From assembly GCA_035533755.1 (NCBI GenBank), contig DATLTC010000030.1:1-64000 (forward strand): a DNA stretch of 64,000 bases, in the 5' to 3' direction. Below the pieces are notes generated by a model. That model ran no database searches and had not been told where the DNA came from. It saw only the letters and a program-made list of their open reading frames with translations. Each line of letters begins with the position of its first letter. The stretch's first letter is position 1. This DNA comes from Gemmatimonadaceae bacterium. GTDB lineage: Bacteria > Gemmatimonadota > Gemmatimonadetes > Gemmatimonadales > Gemmatimonadaceae. Shown here piece after piece: positions 29,853 through 38,948 of the stretch. Made by a program: the position numbers and the translations under genes.

Positions 29853-32305
29853 TGCGCCTCAACTCGCTGCGCATGACGAATTTCCGCCAGCACGTGGACA
29901 CGCGCATGGAGTTCGAGTCCGGGCTCACCGGCATCATCGGGCCCAACGGCGCCGGCAAGTCCACGATCCTCGAGGCCATCGCCTGGGCGCTGTACGGCTC
30001 GCTGGCGCTGCGCACCGACAAGGAGAGCGTGCGCACCATCCGCGCTGCCGGCCGCGCGCCGGTGAAGGTGGAACTGGACTTCGAACTGGGTGGCCACCGC
30101 TACCGCGTGGAGCGCGGGCTCACCAGCGCCGAGCTCTTCCTGGACGGCGGCCTCGAGCCGGTGGCCAACTCCGTCACCGCCGTCACCGACTTCCTGCGGC
30201 GACGGATGCGGATGACGCGGCAGGAATTCTTCAACACCTACTTCACCGGCCAGAAGGACCTGAGCGTGATGAACGCCATGGGTCCCACCGAGCGCAAGCA
30301 CTTCCTGTCGCGCGTGCTCGGCTACGACCGGCTGCGGGCGGCGCAGGAGCTGGCGCGCGAGCGCCGCCGCCTCGTGACCGCGCAGCTCAACGGCCTGCGC
30401 AGCGCCATGCCCGACCCAGAGAGCGTGGAACGCATGCTCCGGCAGGCGCAGGAGCGGCTGGTCGCGGCCACGGCGCGCGCCGCCGAGGCGGCGGCGCGCA
30501 CGGCATCGGCGCGGGCCGCGGTCGCCGAACTCGAGCCGCGGTGGACCACCATCCAGCACGAGCGCGACGCCATCCAGCGGGTGGTGAGCGAGCTCCGCGT
30601 GCTCGAGAACGAGCAGGCGAATCTGGCCCGCGACGCCGAGCGGCTGGCAGGCGAGACGGCGGAGATCGCGGCCGCGCGCGGCGAGCTCGACCGCCTGGCC
30701 GTGGAGCTCATGCCGTTGGCCGATCTGGCGCTCAAGCTGCAGGGCATGGAGGAGCTGTACCGCGCCGAGGGGCGCCGGCAGACGCTGCTCGACAACGACC
30801 GCGTGCTCACCGAGGAGTTGGCGCGACTCCGCGAGCGGCTGGGTCGCGTCGAATCGTCGCCGACGCTCGAGGAAGAGGTCACGGTCGCGCTCGAACAGCA
30901 GCGCGAATCACTGCAGTCGGTGGAGGGCACCCTCGAGGCGCAGCGCACCGAGTGGGTGCGCGATCGCCAGGAAGCCGAGACCAAGATCCAGGCGCTGCGC
31001 CAACAGTACACTGAACTCAAGCAGCAACGCGACACCCTCGTGAACCTCGGCGAGAACGGCATCTGTCCCACCTGTGCGCGGCCACTCGGCGACCACTACC
31101 GCAACGTGCTCGATCTGGTCGACGCGCAGATCGAGACGGTGCAGGTGGACGGCAATTATTACCGGCAGCGCATCGGCCAGCTCGAAGACATGCCCGAGGA
31201 GGTCAAGGCGCTGGACGAGCAGCGGCGGCGCGAGTTCGAGGAGGTGGGCAAGCTCGAGCGCCGGCTGGCCAAGGTGCAGCTGGCCGTGCAGGAACTGGCG
31301 CAGCTGCGCCGCGACATCGCGGAGAAGGAGCAGCGCCACGCCACGCTGCAGCAGGACCTGGCGGCGGTGCCCAGCGGCTACGACGCCTCCGCGCACCAGG
31401 GGCTGCTCGACGAGCGCGCGCGCCTGCAGCCGCTCGACGCCCGGGCCACCAAGCTCAGCGCGCTCATCGAACGCGAGGAGCCGGTGCGCCGCGCGATGCT
31501 CGAGGCCACCACGCGCCTGGAGCAGGTGCGCGACCAGGTGGCGGCCCGCTCGGCCGAGCGCGTTGCGCTGCACTTCTCCGAGGACTCGTTTGCCGAGCTG
31601 CGCCGCCGCTACGAGGAGGCGACGGCCGAGTTCCGCGTCGCCGAGTTGGCGTCGGTGGCCGCCGACGGCGAGGTAGCCACCGCCGGTCTGGACGACGAGC
31701 GCGCCCGCACCGCCCAGCGCGATCTCGACGCCCAGCGCGCCAAAGCCGACGCTCTCACCGCCGAACGCCGGTTGCACGACGAACTCGACGACGCCTTCGA
31801 GGACCTGCGGTTCCGGCTCAACGAGCAACTCCGCCCCGAGATCTCGGCGCTGGCCAGCACGCTGATCACCGACCTCACCGACGGCCGCTACACTGAGTTG
31901 GAACTGGACGACGACTACGCCATCTGCGTGCTCGAGGATGGCATCCGCAAGCCGGCCATCTCGGGGGGCGAGGAGGACATCGCCAATCTGGTGCTCCGGC
32001 TGGCGATCTCGCAGATGATCGCCGATCGCGCCGGCCAGCCGTTCTCGCTGCTCGTGCTCGACGAGGTGTTCGGCTCGCTGGACGAGGTGCGGCGCCAGAA
32101 CGTGGTCGAACTGCTGCGCCGTCTGCACGACCGGTTCGAGCAGGTGATCGTGATCACCCACATCGAATCCGTGCGCGAGGGGTTGGACCGCGTGCTCAAC
32201 GTGCGCTACGACGAGGAGGCGGGCGAGTCGCGCGTGCGACTGGAGCGGCCCGGCGAAGGCGGCCCGGTGCTGGAGGCCGCGATGGCGGCGGGGGTGGAGG
32301 AATGA
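29852..32305 (+). CDS. sbcC: Rad50/SbcC-family ATPase
   Basis: An 817-residue SMC-like ATPase, partner of SbcD/Mre11. The N-terminal P-loop is IIGPNGAGKST (30-38). Long coiled coils of about 250 residues on each side surround a zinc hook CPTC (C405, C408), where two molecules join. The C-terminal half has the ABC signature ISGGEED and Walker B LLVLDEVFGSLD with ITHIESV. The length is close to archaeal Rad50 and well short of E. coli SbcC (about 1,050), matching the archaeal-style neighbourhood. Its stop overlaps the GNAT gene by 4 bases. Confidence 0.93.
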   Translation: MRLNSLRMTNFRQHVDTRMEFESGLTGIIGPNGAGKSTILEAIAWALYGSLALRTDKESVRTIRAAGRAPVKVELDFELGGHRYRVERGLTSAELFLDGGLEPVANSVTAVTDFLRRRMRMTRQEFFNTYFTGQKDLSVMNAMGPTERKHFLSRVLGYDRLRAAQELARERRRLVTAQLNGLRSAMPDPESVERMLRQAQERLVAATARAAEAAARTASARAAVAELEPRWTTIQHERDAIQRVVSELRVLENEQANLARDAERLAGETAEIAAARGELDRLAVELMPLADLALKLQGMEELYRAEGRRQTLLDNDRVLTEELARLRERLGRVESSPTLEEEVTVALEQQRESLQSVEGTLEAQRTEWVRDRQEAETKIQALRQQYTELKQQRDTLVNLGENGICPTCARPLGDHYRNVLDLVDAQIETVQVDGNYYRQRIGQLEDMPEEVKALDEQRRREFEEVGKLERRLAKVQLAVQELAQLRRDIAEKEQRHATLQQDLAAVPSGYDASAHQGLLDERARLQPLDARATKLSALIEREEPVRRAMLEATTRLEQVRDQVAARSAERVALHFSEDSFAELRRRYEEATAEFRVAELASVAADGEVATAGLDDERARTAQRDLDAQRAKADALTAERRLHDELDDAFEDLRFRLNEQLRPEISALASTLITDLTDGRYTELELDDDYAICVLEDGIRKPAISGGEEDIANLVLRLAISQMIADRAGQPFSLLVLDEVFGSLDEVRRQNVVELLRRLHDRFEQVIVITHIESVREGLDRVLNVRYDEEAGESRVRLERPGEGGPVLEAAMAAGVEE

Positions 32306-33279
32306 CCGCCGCGTCGCGCGCGTGGAAGTCGGGGGTGCCCGTGGAGGGGCCGTTCCGCGCTGGACGGGACGACATCGCCGGGCTCAATCAGGTGTTCAGC
32401 GACGCGTTCACCGAGCGCTATCGGCGCGACGGCATGGTGGGCGTGCGCGTGCCGTATCTCAATCCGGTGGTCTGGCGGTACGCCATCGACGACGCGGCCG
32501 ACGGCGCGCTCTGCTGGCGCGACCCGCGTGGGGAGATCGCCGCCTTCAACATGGTGCACCGGTCGGGCGCCGAAGGGTGGATGGGCCCGCTGGCCGTGCG
32601 GCAGGACTACCAGGGCAGCGGCGTGGGCAAGGAGATCGTGCGCCAGGGCGTGGAGTGGCTCCGAGCCACCGGCGCCACCGTGATCGGACTGGAGACGATG
32701 CCGCGCACGCTCGACAACATCGGGTTCTATTCGTCGCTGGGGTTCATTCCCGGACGGCTCACGCTCACGACCACCCTCGAGGCGGCCTCGGCGCCCAATC
32801 CGCCGCGCCTGTTCGGCCGGCTCTCGGCGGCGGAACAGGACCACGTGCTCGAGGAATGCCGCGCGCTGCTCGACGCCATGTTGCCCGGCTACGACCACAC
32901 GCGCGAACTCGTGCTCACCGACGAACTGTCGCTTGGCGACACGGTCCTCCTGCGCGAGGGCGACCGGCTGGTGGGGTTCGCGCTCTGCCACACCATCCCG
33001 CTGGTGGAGGGGCGGCCGCGCGAGGAGCTGCGCGTGCTCAAGTTGGCGCTCGACGACGAGCGCCACCTGGAGGCGATGATCGCGGTGCTCCGCGACTTCG
33101 CGCGGCGGAGCGGCACCCGGCGGGTGGCCGTTCGCGTGCAGGGCGAATACGCCGCGGTGTATTCGCGGCTGATCGCGCTCGGAGGGCGGGTGCGATGGAG
33201 CGACCTGCGGATGTCGCTCGCCGGCTACGAGGAGCGCGCGCCGGCCCGCGGCCTCGTGCTGTCCAACTGGGAGATCTGA
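32302..33279 (+). CDS. Double GNAT-fold acetyltransferase
   Basis: A 325-residue protein with two GNAT-like modules. The first (residues about 18-155) has the acetyl-CoA site GPLAVRQDYQGSGVGKEIVRQGVEWL and the following FYSSLGFIPG motif. The second (about 170-310) keeps the fold but lacks a clear QxxGxG/A loop, so it is probably structural. Such enzymes acetylate small amines or protein termini; the substrate is unknown. It is coupled by ATGA to sbcC and ends the DNA end-processing unit, an association that may be operonic convenience rather than function. Confidence 0.75.
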   Translation: MTAASRAWKSGVPVEGPFRAGRDDIAGLNQVFSDAFTERYRRDGMVGVRVPYLNPVVWRYAIDDAADGALCWRDPRGEIAAFNMVHRSGAEGWMGPLAVRQDYQGSGVGKEIVRQGVEWLRATGATVIGLETMPRTLDNIGFYSSLGFIPGRLTLTTTLEAASAPNPPRLFGRLSAAEQDHVLEECRALLDAMLPGYDHTRELVLTDELSLGDTVLLREGDRLVGFALCHTIPLVEGRPREELRVLKLALDDERHLEAMIAVLRDFARRSGTRRVAVRVQGEYAAVYSRLIALGGRVRWSDLRMSLAGYEERAPARGLVLSNWEI

Positions 33280-33285
33280 CCGGCG

Positions 33286-33447
33286 CTACTGGTGTTTGGG
33301 CGTCTTGTCGCGCACCGCGACGCGCCAGATCAGCATCGTCACGCCCACCGTGAGCAGCAGGTGGATCCACCCCGGCCCGTTGAATCCGAGCGCCACCACC
33401 GCCCACACGACAATCAGTCCGAGTGCCGCCAGGATACCGAGATCCAT
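33286..33447 (-). CDS. Very small membrane protein (lmo0937-like)
   Basis: A 53-residue protein, MDLGILAALGLIVVWAVVAL, then FNGPGWIHLLLTVGVTMLIW and a basic tail. Two short membrane helices separated by a Gly-Pro turn and ending in a charged tail match the lmo0937 family of tiny membrane proteins found across bacteria, often stress-linked, with unknown function. The start was placed at the ATG at 33447; the open frame further up is basic and non-hydrophobic. It converges on the GNAT gene. Confidence 0.7.
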   Translation of the reverse strand: MDLGILAALGLIVVWAVVALGFNGPGWIHLLLTVGVTMLIWRVAVRDKTPKHQ

Positions 33448-33766
33448 GAATTGCCCCGTCGCTAGATGAGGGATAGATTCAATTCCCAGAGTACAACACC
33501 CACGGGCGAAGAGCATCGTTTTTGAGCCAACAAGTCCTCCGAGTGGGTTCGATAATCTATACTGACGTCACGCCCCCAGTGCGGGGGAAGGCGGAAAGTG
33601 TGGTGAGGACCTCATACATTCGACTGGGCTTCAGAAAACCCTCTTCGTTCCGTCTCCTTCGAGCCCCGCGGGCAACCGCGGGGCTCGTCGTCTCCGCCGG
33701 CGCGGGCAGTAGCGCGCAGGGAACCGCCGGCGGCCCCACGGGGTTGATGCACCAGGCGAGGACCAG
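33448..33766. other. Gene-free 319-base region with structured elements
   Basis: This gap holds the upstream region of the minus-strand membrane protein and the leader of the PTPS-folE-reductase genes. Three potential hairpins lie in order on the plus strand: CCCCC/GGGGG at 33573-33587, TGAG/CTCA with flanking pairs at about 33599-33618, and an 11-bp stem at 33661-33686. A TATACT-like -10 lies at 33558-33563. I see no known riboswitch consensus and no convincing small coding frame. Confidence 0.5.
33661..33686 (+). terminator. Perfect 11-bp stem with GCAA tetraloop upstream of PTPS
   Basis: GAGCCCCGCGG (33661-33671) pairs with CCGCGGGGCTC (33676-33686) around a GCAA tetraloop. It lacks a T run, so it may be an attenuator-like or stabilising leader hairpin rather than a classical terminator. 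Confidence 0.45.
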
Positions 33767-34180
33767 ATGCCACAGGTAACGGTCACGCGGCGGCTGCACT
33801 TCAACGCGGCCCACCGCGTTCACAATCCGGCGCTGTCGGACGACGAGAACCGGACGCTGTTCGGGAAGTGCAACAACCCGAACTGGCACGGGCACAATTA
33901 CGTGCTCGACGTCTCGGTCGCCGGCGCCATCTCGGAGCGCACGGGGTACGTGATGGATCTGGCCGCGCTCAAACGGATCGTCGAGACGCAGGTGATCGAC
34001 GAGGTCGATCACAAGAACTTCAACCTCGACGTGGACTTCATGCGGGGCACGATTCCGACGAGCGAGAACATCGTCGTCGCCTTCTGGCGGCGGCTCGCGC
34101 CGGCGGTGGCGCCGGCGACGCTCACGCGACTCGTGCTCTGGGAGACGCCGAACAACTATGTCGAATACCAAGGGCAGTAG
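33767..34180 (+). CDS. 6-pyruvoyl-tetrahydropterin synthase (PTPS)
   Basis: A 137-residue T-fold enzyme that converts dihydroneopterin triphosphate to 6-pyruvoyl-tetrahydropterin. Zinc ligands are H16, H41 and H43 in FNAAHRVHN and [10 protein letters not shown], with catalytic Cys35 in LFGKCNNPN. The stretches [25 protein letters not shown] and [11 protein letters not shown] follow animal PTPS closely, more than typical bacterial QueD. No queC or queE is adjacent, while folE and a short-chain reductase are, so a biopterin-type pathway is favoured over queuosine. GAGG precedes the ATG, and the stop overlaps folE by 23 bases. Confidence 0.85.
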   Translation: MPQVTVTRRLHFNAAHRVHNPALSDDENRTLFGKCNNPNWHGHNYVLDVSVAGAISERTGYVMDLAALKRIVETQVIDEVDHKNFNLDVDFMRGTIPTSENIVVAFWRRLAPAVAPATLTRLVLWETPNNYVEYQGQ

Positions 34181-34829
34181 GCGCCCCCCGGGGGCGACGG
34201 TGATGTCCATCCTCGAGGCCTCCACGGGGCTGCCGCGGCGCGTGTCGCACGAGACGGCCGACCCCGAGTTCGCCCAACTGGTGCGGCGGCAGATCGAGCT
34301 GCTCGGCGAGGACGTCGAGCGCGAAGGCTTGGCCAAGACGCCGGAACGCGTGGCCAAGTCGCTGGCCTGGCTCACGCGCGGCTACCACGAGCGCGTGGAG
34401 GACGTGGTGGGCGACGCGCTGTTCGCGTCCGAGGGCCACCGCAACATGGTGATGGTGCGCGACATCGAGCTGTACTCGCTGTGTGAGCACCATCTGCTGC
34501 CGTTCTTCGGCAAGGTGCACATCGCGTACATCCCCAACGACCGCATCGTGGGACTGTCCAAGCTGCCGCGCATCGTCGAGGTGTTCGCGCGCCGGCTGCA
34601 GGTGCAGGAGCGGCTCACCGAGGAGATCGCGCTGGCCGTGGAGCGCGTGCTCGAGCCGGTGGGGGTGGGTGTGGTCATCGAGGCGTACCACCTGTGCATG
34701 ATGATGCGCGGCGTGGAGAAGCAGAACTCCAAGACCATCACCAGCGCGCTGCGCGGCTCGTTCCGCGACAACCCGATGACGCGCGACGAGTTCCTCCGTC
34801 TGGCCCACACGCCCGTGGCCGCGAGCTGA
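34158..34829 (+). CDS. folE: GTP cyclohydrolase I
   Basis: A 223-residue type I GTP cyclohydrolase making dihydroneopterin triphosphate from GTP, first step of folate and pterin synthesis. The zinc ligands are C109, H112 and C180 in [15 protein letters not shown] and [12 protein letters not shown]. The C-terminal [15 protein letters not shown] is family-typical. The N-terminal 30 residues are extra and basic. It overlaps PTPS by 23 bases and is followed 3 bases later by a short-chain reductase, giving the three-step set for tetrahydrobiopterin-like cofactors. Confidence 0.95.
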   Translation: MSNTKGSRRPPGATVMSILEASTGLPRRVSHETADPEFAQLVRRQIELLGEDVEREGLAKTPERVAKSLAWLTRGYHERVEDVVGDALFASEGHRNMVMVRDIELYSLCEHHLLPFFGKVHIAYIPNDRIVGLSKLPRIVEVFARRLQVQERLTEEIALAVERVLEPVGVGVVIEAYHLCMMMRGVEKQNSKTITSALRGSFRDNPMTRDEFLRLAHTPVAAS

Positions 34830-34832
34830 ACC

Positions 34833-35555
34833 ATGGCCGGCCTGCTGGCGGGTCGCACGGCGGTCGTTACCGGCGCCTCCCGGGGCATCGGGATGGCGTG
34901 CGCCGCGACGCTCGCCCGCGCCGGAGCCCGCCTGGCCCTCGTCGCCCGGTCGGCCGAACCGCTGCGGCGCATGGCGGCGGAGTTGGGCGGTGACGCGTTC
35001 GCCGTGCCCTGCGACGTGGGCGACGCGGGCGCGGTGGACGCCGCGCTCGGCGCCCTTCGCGAGGCGCTGGGCGCCGACGCCCCCGACATCCTCGTGAACA
35101 ACGCGGGGATCTTCTCGGTGCAGCCGCTGGAGCAGACCTCGCCCGAGGACTTCGCCCGCGCGCTGGGGGTGAACCTCGTGGCGCCCTTCCTGCTGACGCG
35201 CGCGCTCCTGCCGGGCATGAAGGCCCGCCGCAGCGGCCACATCGTGACCATCGGTTCGATTGCCGATCACGCGGCGTTCCCGGGCAACGCCGCGTACGCG
35301 GCCAGCAAGTACGGCGTGCGCGGCCTGCACGAAGTGCTGCGCGTGGAGCTCCGCGGCACCGGCGTCCGGGCCACGCTCGTGTCGCCGGGCCCGGTGGATA
35401 CCGATCTCTGGACACCGGCCAACCTCGGCGCGCGGCCCGGCATCCCGGCGCGCCCCGAGATGCTCCCCCCGCAGGCCGTGGCCGACGCGGTCCTGTTCGC
35501 GGTCACGCAGGCGGCGGCCGTCAACATCGACGAGCTGCGCCTGTCGCACAGCTGA
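34833..35555 (+). CDS. Short-chain dehydrogenase/reductase, possible sepiapterin-type reductase
   Basis: A 240-residue classical SDR. The NAD(P) site is TGASRGIG (13-20), NNAG is at 89-92, and the catalytic set is Ser142, Tyr155 and Lys159 (YAASK). The tail after VSPGPVDTDLW is short. SDRs are hard to assign from sequence alone. The position immediately after folE and PTPS suggests reduction of the 6-pyruvoyl side chain, the sepiapterin reductase step of tetrahydrobiopterin synthesis. It could instead be a fatty-acid or polyol reductase. The stop overlaps the next ATG by one base. Confidence 0.8.
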   Translation: MAGLLAGRTAVVTGASRGIGMACAATLARAGARLALVARSAEPLRRMAAELGGDAFAVPCDVGDAGAVDAALGALREALGADAPDILVNNAGIFSVQPLEQTSPEDFARALGVNLVAPFLLTRALLPGMKARRSGHIVTIGSIADHAAFPGNAAYAASKYGVRGLHEVLRVELRGTGVRATLVSPGPVDTDLWTPANLGARPGIPARPEMLPPQAVADAVLFAVTQAAAVNIDELRLSHS

Positions 35556-36193
35556 TGTTCATCGAGCTGGTCGATTCGCTCCGCTGCCCGCACCCGCACG
35601 AGGAATCGTGGCTCGTGGCGGCCGCCGATCGCATGGACGGCCGCAACATCATGGAGGGCGTGCTCGGCTGTCCGGTGTGCAAGGCGCAGTTCCGCATCAC
35701 CCAGGGCGTGGCGGATCTGCGCGTGACGCCCGGCCCCCGCCGCGCCGCCGCGCCGGCCGTCGCGCGCGATCCCGAGCAGGCCATGCGGCTGGCGGCGTTC
35801 CTCCATCTGAGCGACGGCCGCGGCTACGCGGCGCTGGTGGGCGAATGGACGGCGCATGCGCCGGACATCCAGACGGTGGCCGAGACGCATCTCCTGCTCG
35901 TGAATCCGCCGGCCGGCCTGACGATCGCCGCCGGAACGTCGGGGCTGCTCGCCGACGCGCGGCTGCCCGTGGCGGCCGGCAGCGCGCGCGGCCTGGCGGT
36001 GGATCAGGACGTGGGCGCGGACTGGCTCGCGTCGGCGCTCGCCGGGGTGCAGGCGGGCGGGCGCGTGGTCGCGCCGGCGACGATGCCGCTGCCCAGCGGC
36101 GTCACCGAACTCGCCCGCGACGCGGCGGTGTGGGTGGCGGAGCGGGCCCCGGAGCCGAGCGGCCTCGTGTCGCTCGGCCGCGGCGGCCGCTGA
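35555..36193 (+). CDS. Zinc-ribbon (Trm112-like) hypothetical protein
   Basis: A 212-residue protein. The N-terminus MFIELVDSLRCPHPHEESWL, followed by GVLGCPVCKAQFRITQGVADL, has the Cys pattern and context of Trm112-type zinc ribbons, which act as partners or built-in domains of methyltransferases. The remainder (residues about 65-212) has alternating helices and strands with NPPAGLTIAAGTSG and GGRVVAPATMPLPSG, resembling a methyltransferase-like tail without a clear SAM motif. No function is assigned. It is co-translated with the reductase (TGATG), so a link to the pterin genes is possible. Confidence 0.5.
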   Translation: MFIELVDSLRCPHPHEESWLVAAADRMDGRNIMEGVLGCPVCKAQFRITQGVADLRVTPGPRRAAAPAVARDPEQAMRLAAFLHLSDGRGYAALVGEWTAHAPDIQTVAETHLLLVNPPAGLTIAAGTSGLLADARLPVAAGSARGLAVDQDVGADWLASALAGVQAGGRVVAPATMPLPSGVTELARDAAVWVAERAPEPSGLVSLGRGGR

Positions 36194-36197
36194 CCGC

Positions 36198-38039
36198 TCA
36201 GGCCGGGTCGCCGGGCTCAGGTTCCTCGCGATACAACTCGTCGATCACCGATTTGTACGCGCGGTCCACCACGCGGCGCTTCACCTTGAGCGTGGGCGTC
36301 AACTCGCCGCGCTCGAGGCTGAAGTCGTGCTCGAGCAGGCCCACTTTCTTGGGTTGCTCGTAGCGCGCCAGGTGCGCGGTCTTGGAGAAGACCTCCTTCT
36401 CCATCTTCGCCTGCACGGTGGGCATCGTGAGCAGTTGGGCGCGATCGGTCCAGAGCAGGTTCTTGTACTTGGCCCACTTCTCGAGCTGCTCCCAGTTGGG
36501 GACGACGAGGACGATCGGGAACTTCCGCTTGTCGCCGATCATCACCACCTGCGAGATGTACTTGTTGGTCCTGATCTCATTCTCGATCGGCTGCGGGGCG
36601 ATGTTCTTGCCGCCCGCGGTGACGATGATGTCCTTCTTGCGATCGGTGATGCGCAGGAAGTCGTTCTCGAGCAGCCCGATGTCGCCGGTGAAGAACCAGC
36701 CGTCCTTGTCGAGCACTTCGGCGGTGGCGTCGGGTTGGCCGAAATAGCCTTTCATGACGTGCGGGCCGCGGGTGAGGATCTCGCCATCGGCCGCGATCTG
36801 CACTTCCACGCCGGGCACCGGCTTGCCCACCGAGCCGATGCGGAAGTCCTTGGGCGTGTTCACGCAGATCACTGGCGACGTCTCGGTGAGCCCGTAGCCC
36901 TCGAGGATCACGAGGCCCGCCGCGTAGAAGAACTTGTTGATCTCGGGCGCCAGCGGCGCGCCGCCGGACACGAAGTAGCGCATGCGCCCGCCGGTGCGGG
37001 CCTGCAGTTTGGAGAACACGAGGTGCTGGGCAATGGTGTACTGCAGCGCCAGCAGGCCACCGGGCTCGCGGCCGGCCAGCTTCTGGTCGGCCCATCGGTC
37101 CGCCACGCGCCGCGCCCAGAAGAAGATCTGCTTCTTGGCGCCGCCGCCGGCGAGCGCGTTCTCGAGCACGCGGGCGTACATCTTCTCGTACAGCCGCGGC
37201 ACGGAGAGCACGAGCGTGGGGCGCACCTCGGCGAGGTTGATCGGCACCGTGTCGATGGACTCGGCGTATGCGATCGACGTGCCGGTGGCCAGCATCAGGT
37301 AGTGGCCGGCCATGCGCTCGAACACGTGCGACAGCGGCAGGAAGCTGAGGCAGGTATCGTGCCCCGTGAACGGGATGACCTCCCTGGCGGCCATCACGTT
37401 GGAGTACAGGTTGTCGTGCGACAGCATCACGCCCTTGGGCTTGCCGGTGGTGCCCGAGGTGTAGATGATCGTGGCCAGATGATCGGGCTCCACCGCCATC
37501 GCGCCGCGGCGGAACGCGTCCTCGCGCGCCGGGGTCAACGCCGCGGCCCCGTTGGCTTCGAGTTCGAGCAGTGTGTGGTCCACTCCGGGTTCCCGCACGT
37601 CGTTGAACCCGATCACGTGCTGGAGCGTGGGACATTCCTGGCGGACGGCGGCGATCTTGGCCGCCTGTTCGGCGGTGGAGACGAACGCGGCCACGGCGCG
37701 GGAATCCTGGATGATGTAGGCGGCCGCTTCTGGCGTCTCGTTGGGATAGATCGGCACGTCGGTGACGCCGCTGGCCAGACAGGCGAAGTCGGCGATCGCC
37801 CACTCGGGACGGTTCTCGGACAGCAGCACCACGCGGTCGCCGTGGCGCACGCCCAGCTCGGCCAGTCCGATCGCCGCGTGGCGCACGCGGCTGAACAGCG
37901 TGCCGTGCGAGATGGGCTCGTAGCGCCCGTTCACCTTCACCTGCAGCGCGTCGGGCTTGTCGTATCGCGTGACGGCGTCAAAGAACAGGTGATTCAGCGT
38001 GCCCGGTTGGGAATTGCGGGGGCCTCCGGTCGCGATCAT
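36198..38039 (-). CDS. Long-chain fatty-acid-CoA ligase
   Basis: A 613-residue AMP-forming acyl-CoA synthetase that activates long fatty acids for beta-oxidation or lipid synthesis. The ATP loop is TIIYTSGTTGKPKGVMLSH, and the adenylation core has GYGLTETSPVI, GWFFTGDIG and RKKDIIVTAGGKNIAPQPIE. It is close in length and motif order to FadD15-like FACL enzymes. The C-terminal region ends with the usual ELTPTLKVKRRVV. It stands downstream of the ParA group with a 105-base gap, so it probably has its own promoter. Confidence 0.9.
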   Translation of the reverse strand: MIATGGPRNSQPGTLNHLFFDAVTRYDKPDALQVKVNGRYEPISHGTLFSRVRHAAIGLAELGVRHGDRVVLLSENRPEWAIADFACLASGVTDVPIYPNETPEAAAYIIQDSRAVAAFVSTAEQAAKIAAVRQECPTLQHVIGFNDVREPGVDHTLLELEANGAAALTPAREDAFRRGAMAVEPDHLATIIYTSGTTGKPKGVMLSHDNLYSNVMAAREVIPFTGHDTCLSFLPLSHVFERMAGHYLMLATGTSIAYAESIDTVPINLAEVRPTLVLSVPRLYEKMYARVLENALAGGGAKKQIFFWARRVADRWADQKLAGREPGGLLALQYTIAQHLVFSKLQARTGGRMRYFVSGGAPLAPEINKFFYAAGLVILEGYGLTETSPVICVNTPKDFRIGSVGKPVPGVEVQIAADGEILTRGPHVMKGYFGQPDATAEVLDKDGWFFTGDIGLLENDFLRITDRKKDIIVTAGGKNIAPQPIENEIRTNKYISQVVMIGDKRKFPIVLVVPNWEQLEKWAKYKNLLWTDRAQLLTMPTVQAKMEKEVFSKTAHLARYEQPKKVGLLEHDFSLERGELTPTLKVKRRVVDRAYKSVIDELYREEPEPGDPA

Positions 38040-38144
38040 CGACGCCTCCAGCAGAGTTGATGAGCGGGCGGGTTGCTGCTCGCTCTCCCCAAGTTACGCC
38101 GAGTTCACCAACGGATGAAGGGACGCCCGCGGTCGGGATTCCGT

Positions 38145-38948
38145 TCAGCGAATCCTGGAGCCCGACGCCACGGTTGACTTGATCGGCACGACGAACCGGA
38201 TGGGGCTGCCCCGCAGCGGCACTCCCCGGTAGCTGGCCGTGGCGGTGACCACGAAGCTGTCGGGGGCCGACGGGACGGCCAGCGCGGCGGGGCGCACGCG
38301 AATGGTGGGCGCCACCTGGCCGCTGGTGTTGGTCGTATCCGCGGTGGTGGGCGTGCCCGACGCGCCCAGCAGGATGCCGGTGACGGCGTTGTTGAAGCCG
38401 GGCGGCGCGCTCACGATGGCGTAGCGGACGATCACCGCCTGCACGCCTTGCGGTGGGACGAGTCCGGTGGCCAGCACGGTGGCGCCCAGCGCGGCACTCC
38501 TCGCCGTCGTATCGGTGGGCGCCCAGGTGACCGTCGCGAGGGTCGTCGCGCCGGTCGGCCCGATCGAATCGGGCAGCGGCGTGACGCTCAGATTCGCGGC
38601 CGAGGTCTGCAGCGTGCCGACGGTGGCCACGATGCGCACCGGCGACGGGCGCACGCTGTCGCCGATCACGTAGCCGTCCGGCGTCACATGGGCTCCCGGA
38701 TCGAGCACCACGTACGTGGGCACCACGGTCGTGATCGTGTCGCCCTCGCCGTGCAGTCCGAACGCCACCACGCGCAGCGGCGCGGCGCGTCCCGTGCTGT
38801 CCCGCAGGGTGTCGCCCGCCACGACGCCGGGCGACGGGAGCAGTATCGGCGAGAGCGCCAGCACGCCGTCGACCGGCGCCGGGATGGCGCGGCAGCCGAT
38901 GCCGATCGCCGCCGCCGCGGCTGCCAGGGCCACGAGACGATACCTCAT
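38145..38948 (-). CDS. Secreted lipoprotein with Ig-like repeats
   Basis: A 267-residue putative lipoprotein. The signal peptide MRYRLVALAAAAAAIGIGC ends in a lipobox with Cys19. The rest is Ser/Thr/Val/Gly-rich with repeated strand pairs such as PTYVVLDPGAHVTPDGYVI and PTIRVRPAALAVP, suggesting two bacterial Ig-like or cadherin-like beta domains. It ends with FVVPIKSTVASGSRIR. The function is unknown, perhaps adhesion or envelope structure. Its ATG overlaps the ParA stop (ATGA), so it is co-translated with ParA. Confidence 0.7.
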   Translation of the reverse strand: MRYRLVALAAAAAAIGIGCRAIPAPVDGVLALSPILLPSPGVVAGDTLRDSTGRAAPLRVVAFGLHGEGDTITTVVPTYVVLDPGAHVTPDGYVIGDSVRPSPVRIVATVGTLQTSAANLSVTPLPDSIGPTGATTLATVTWAPTDTTARSAALGATVLATGLVPPQGVQAVIVRYAIVSAPPGFNNAVTGILLGASGTPTTADTTNTSGQVAPTIRVRPAALAVPSAPDSFVVTATASYRGVPLRGSPIRFVVPIKSTVASGSRIR

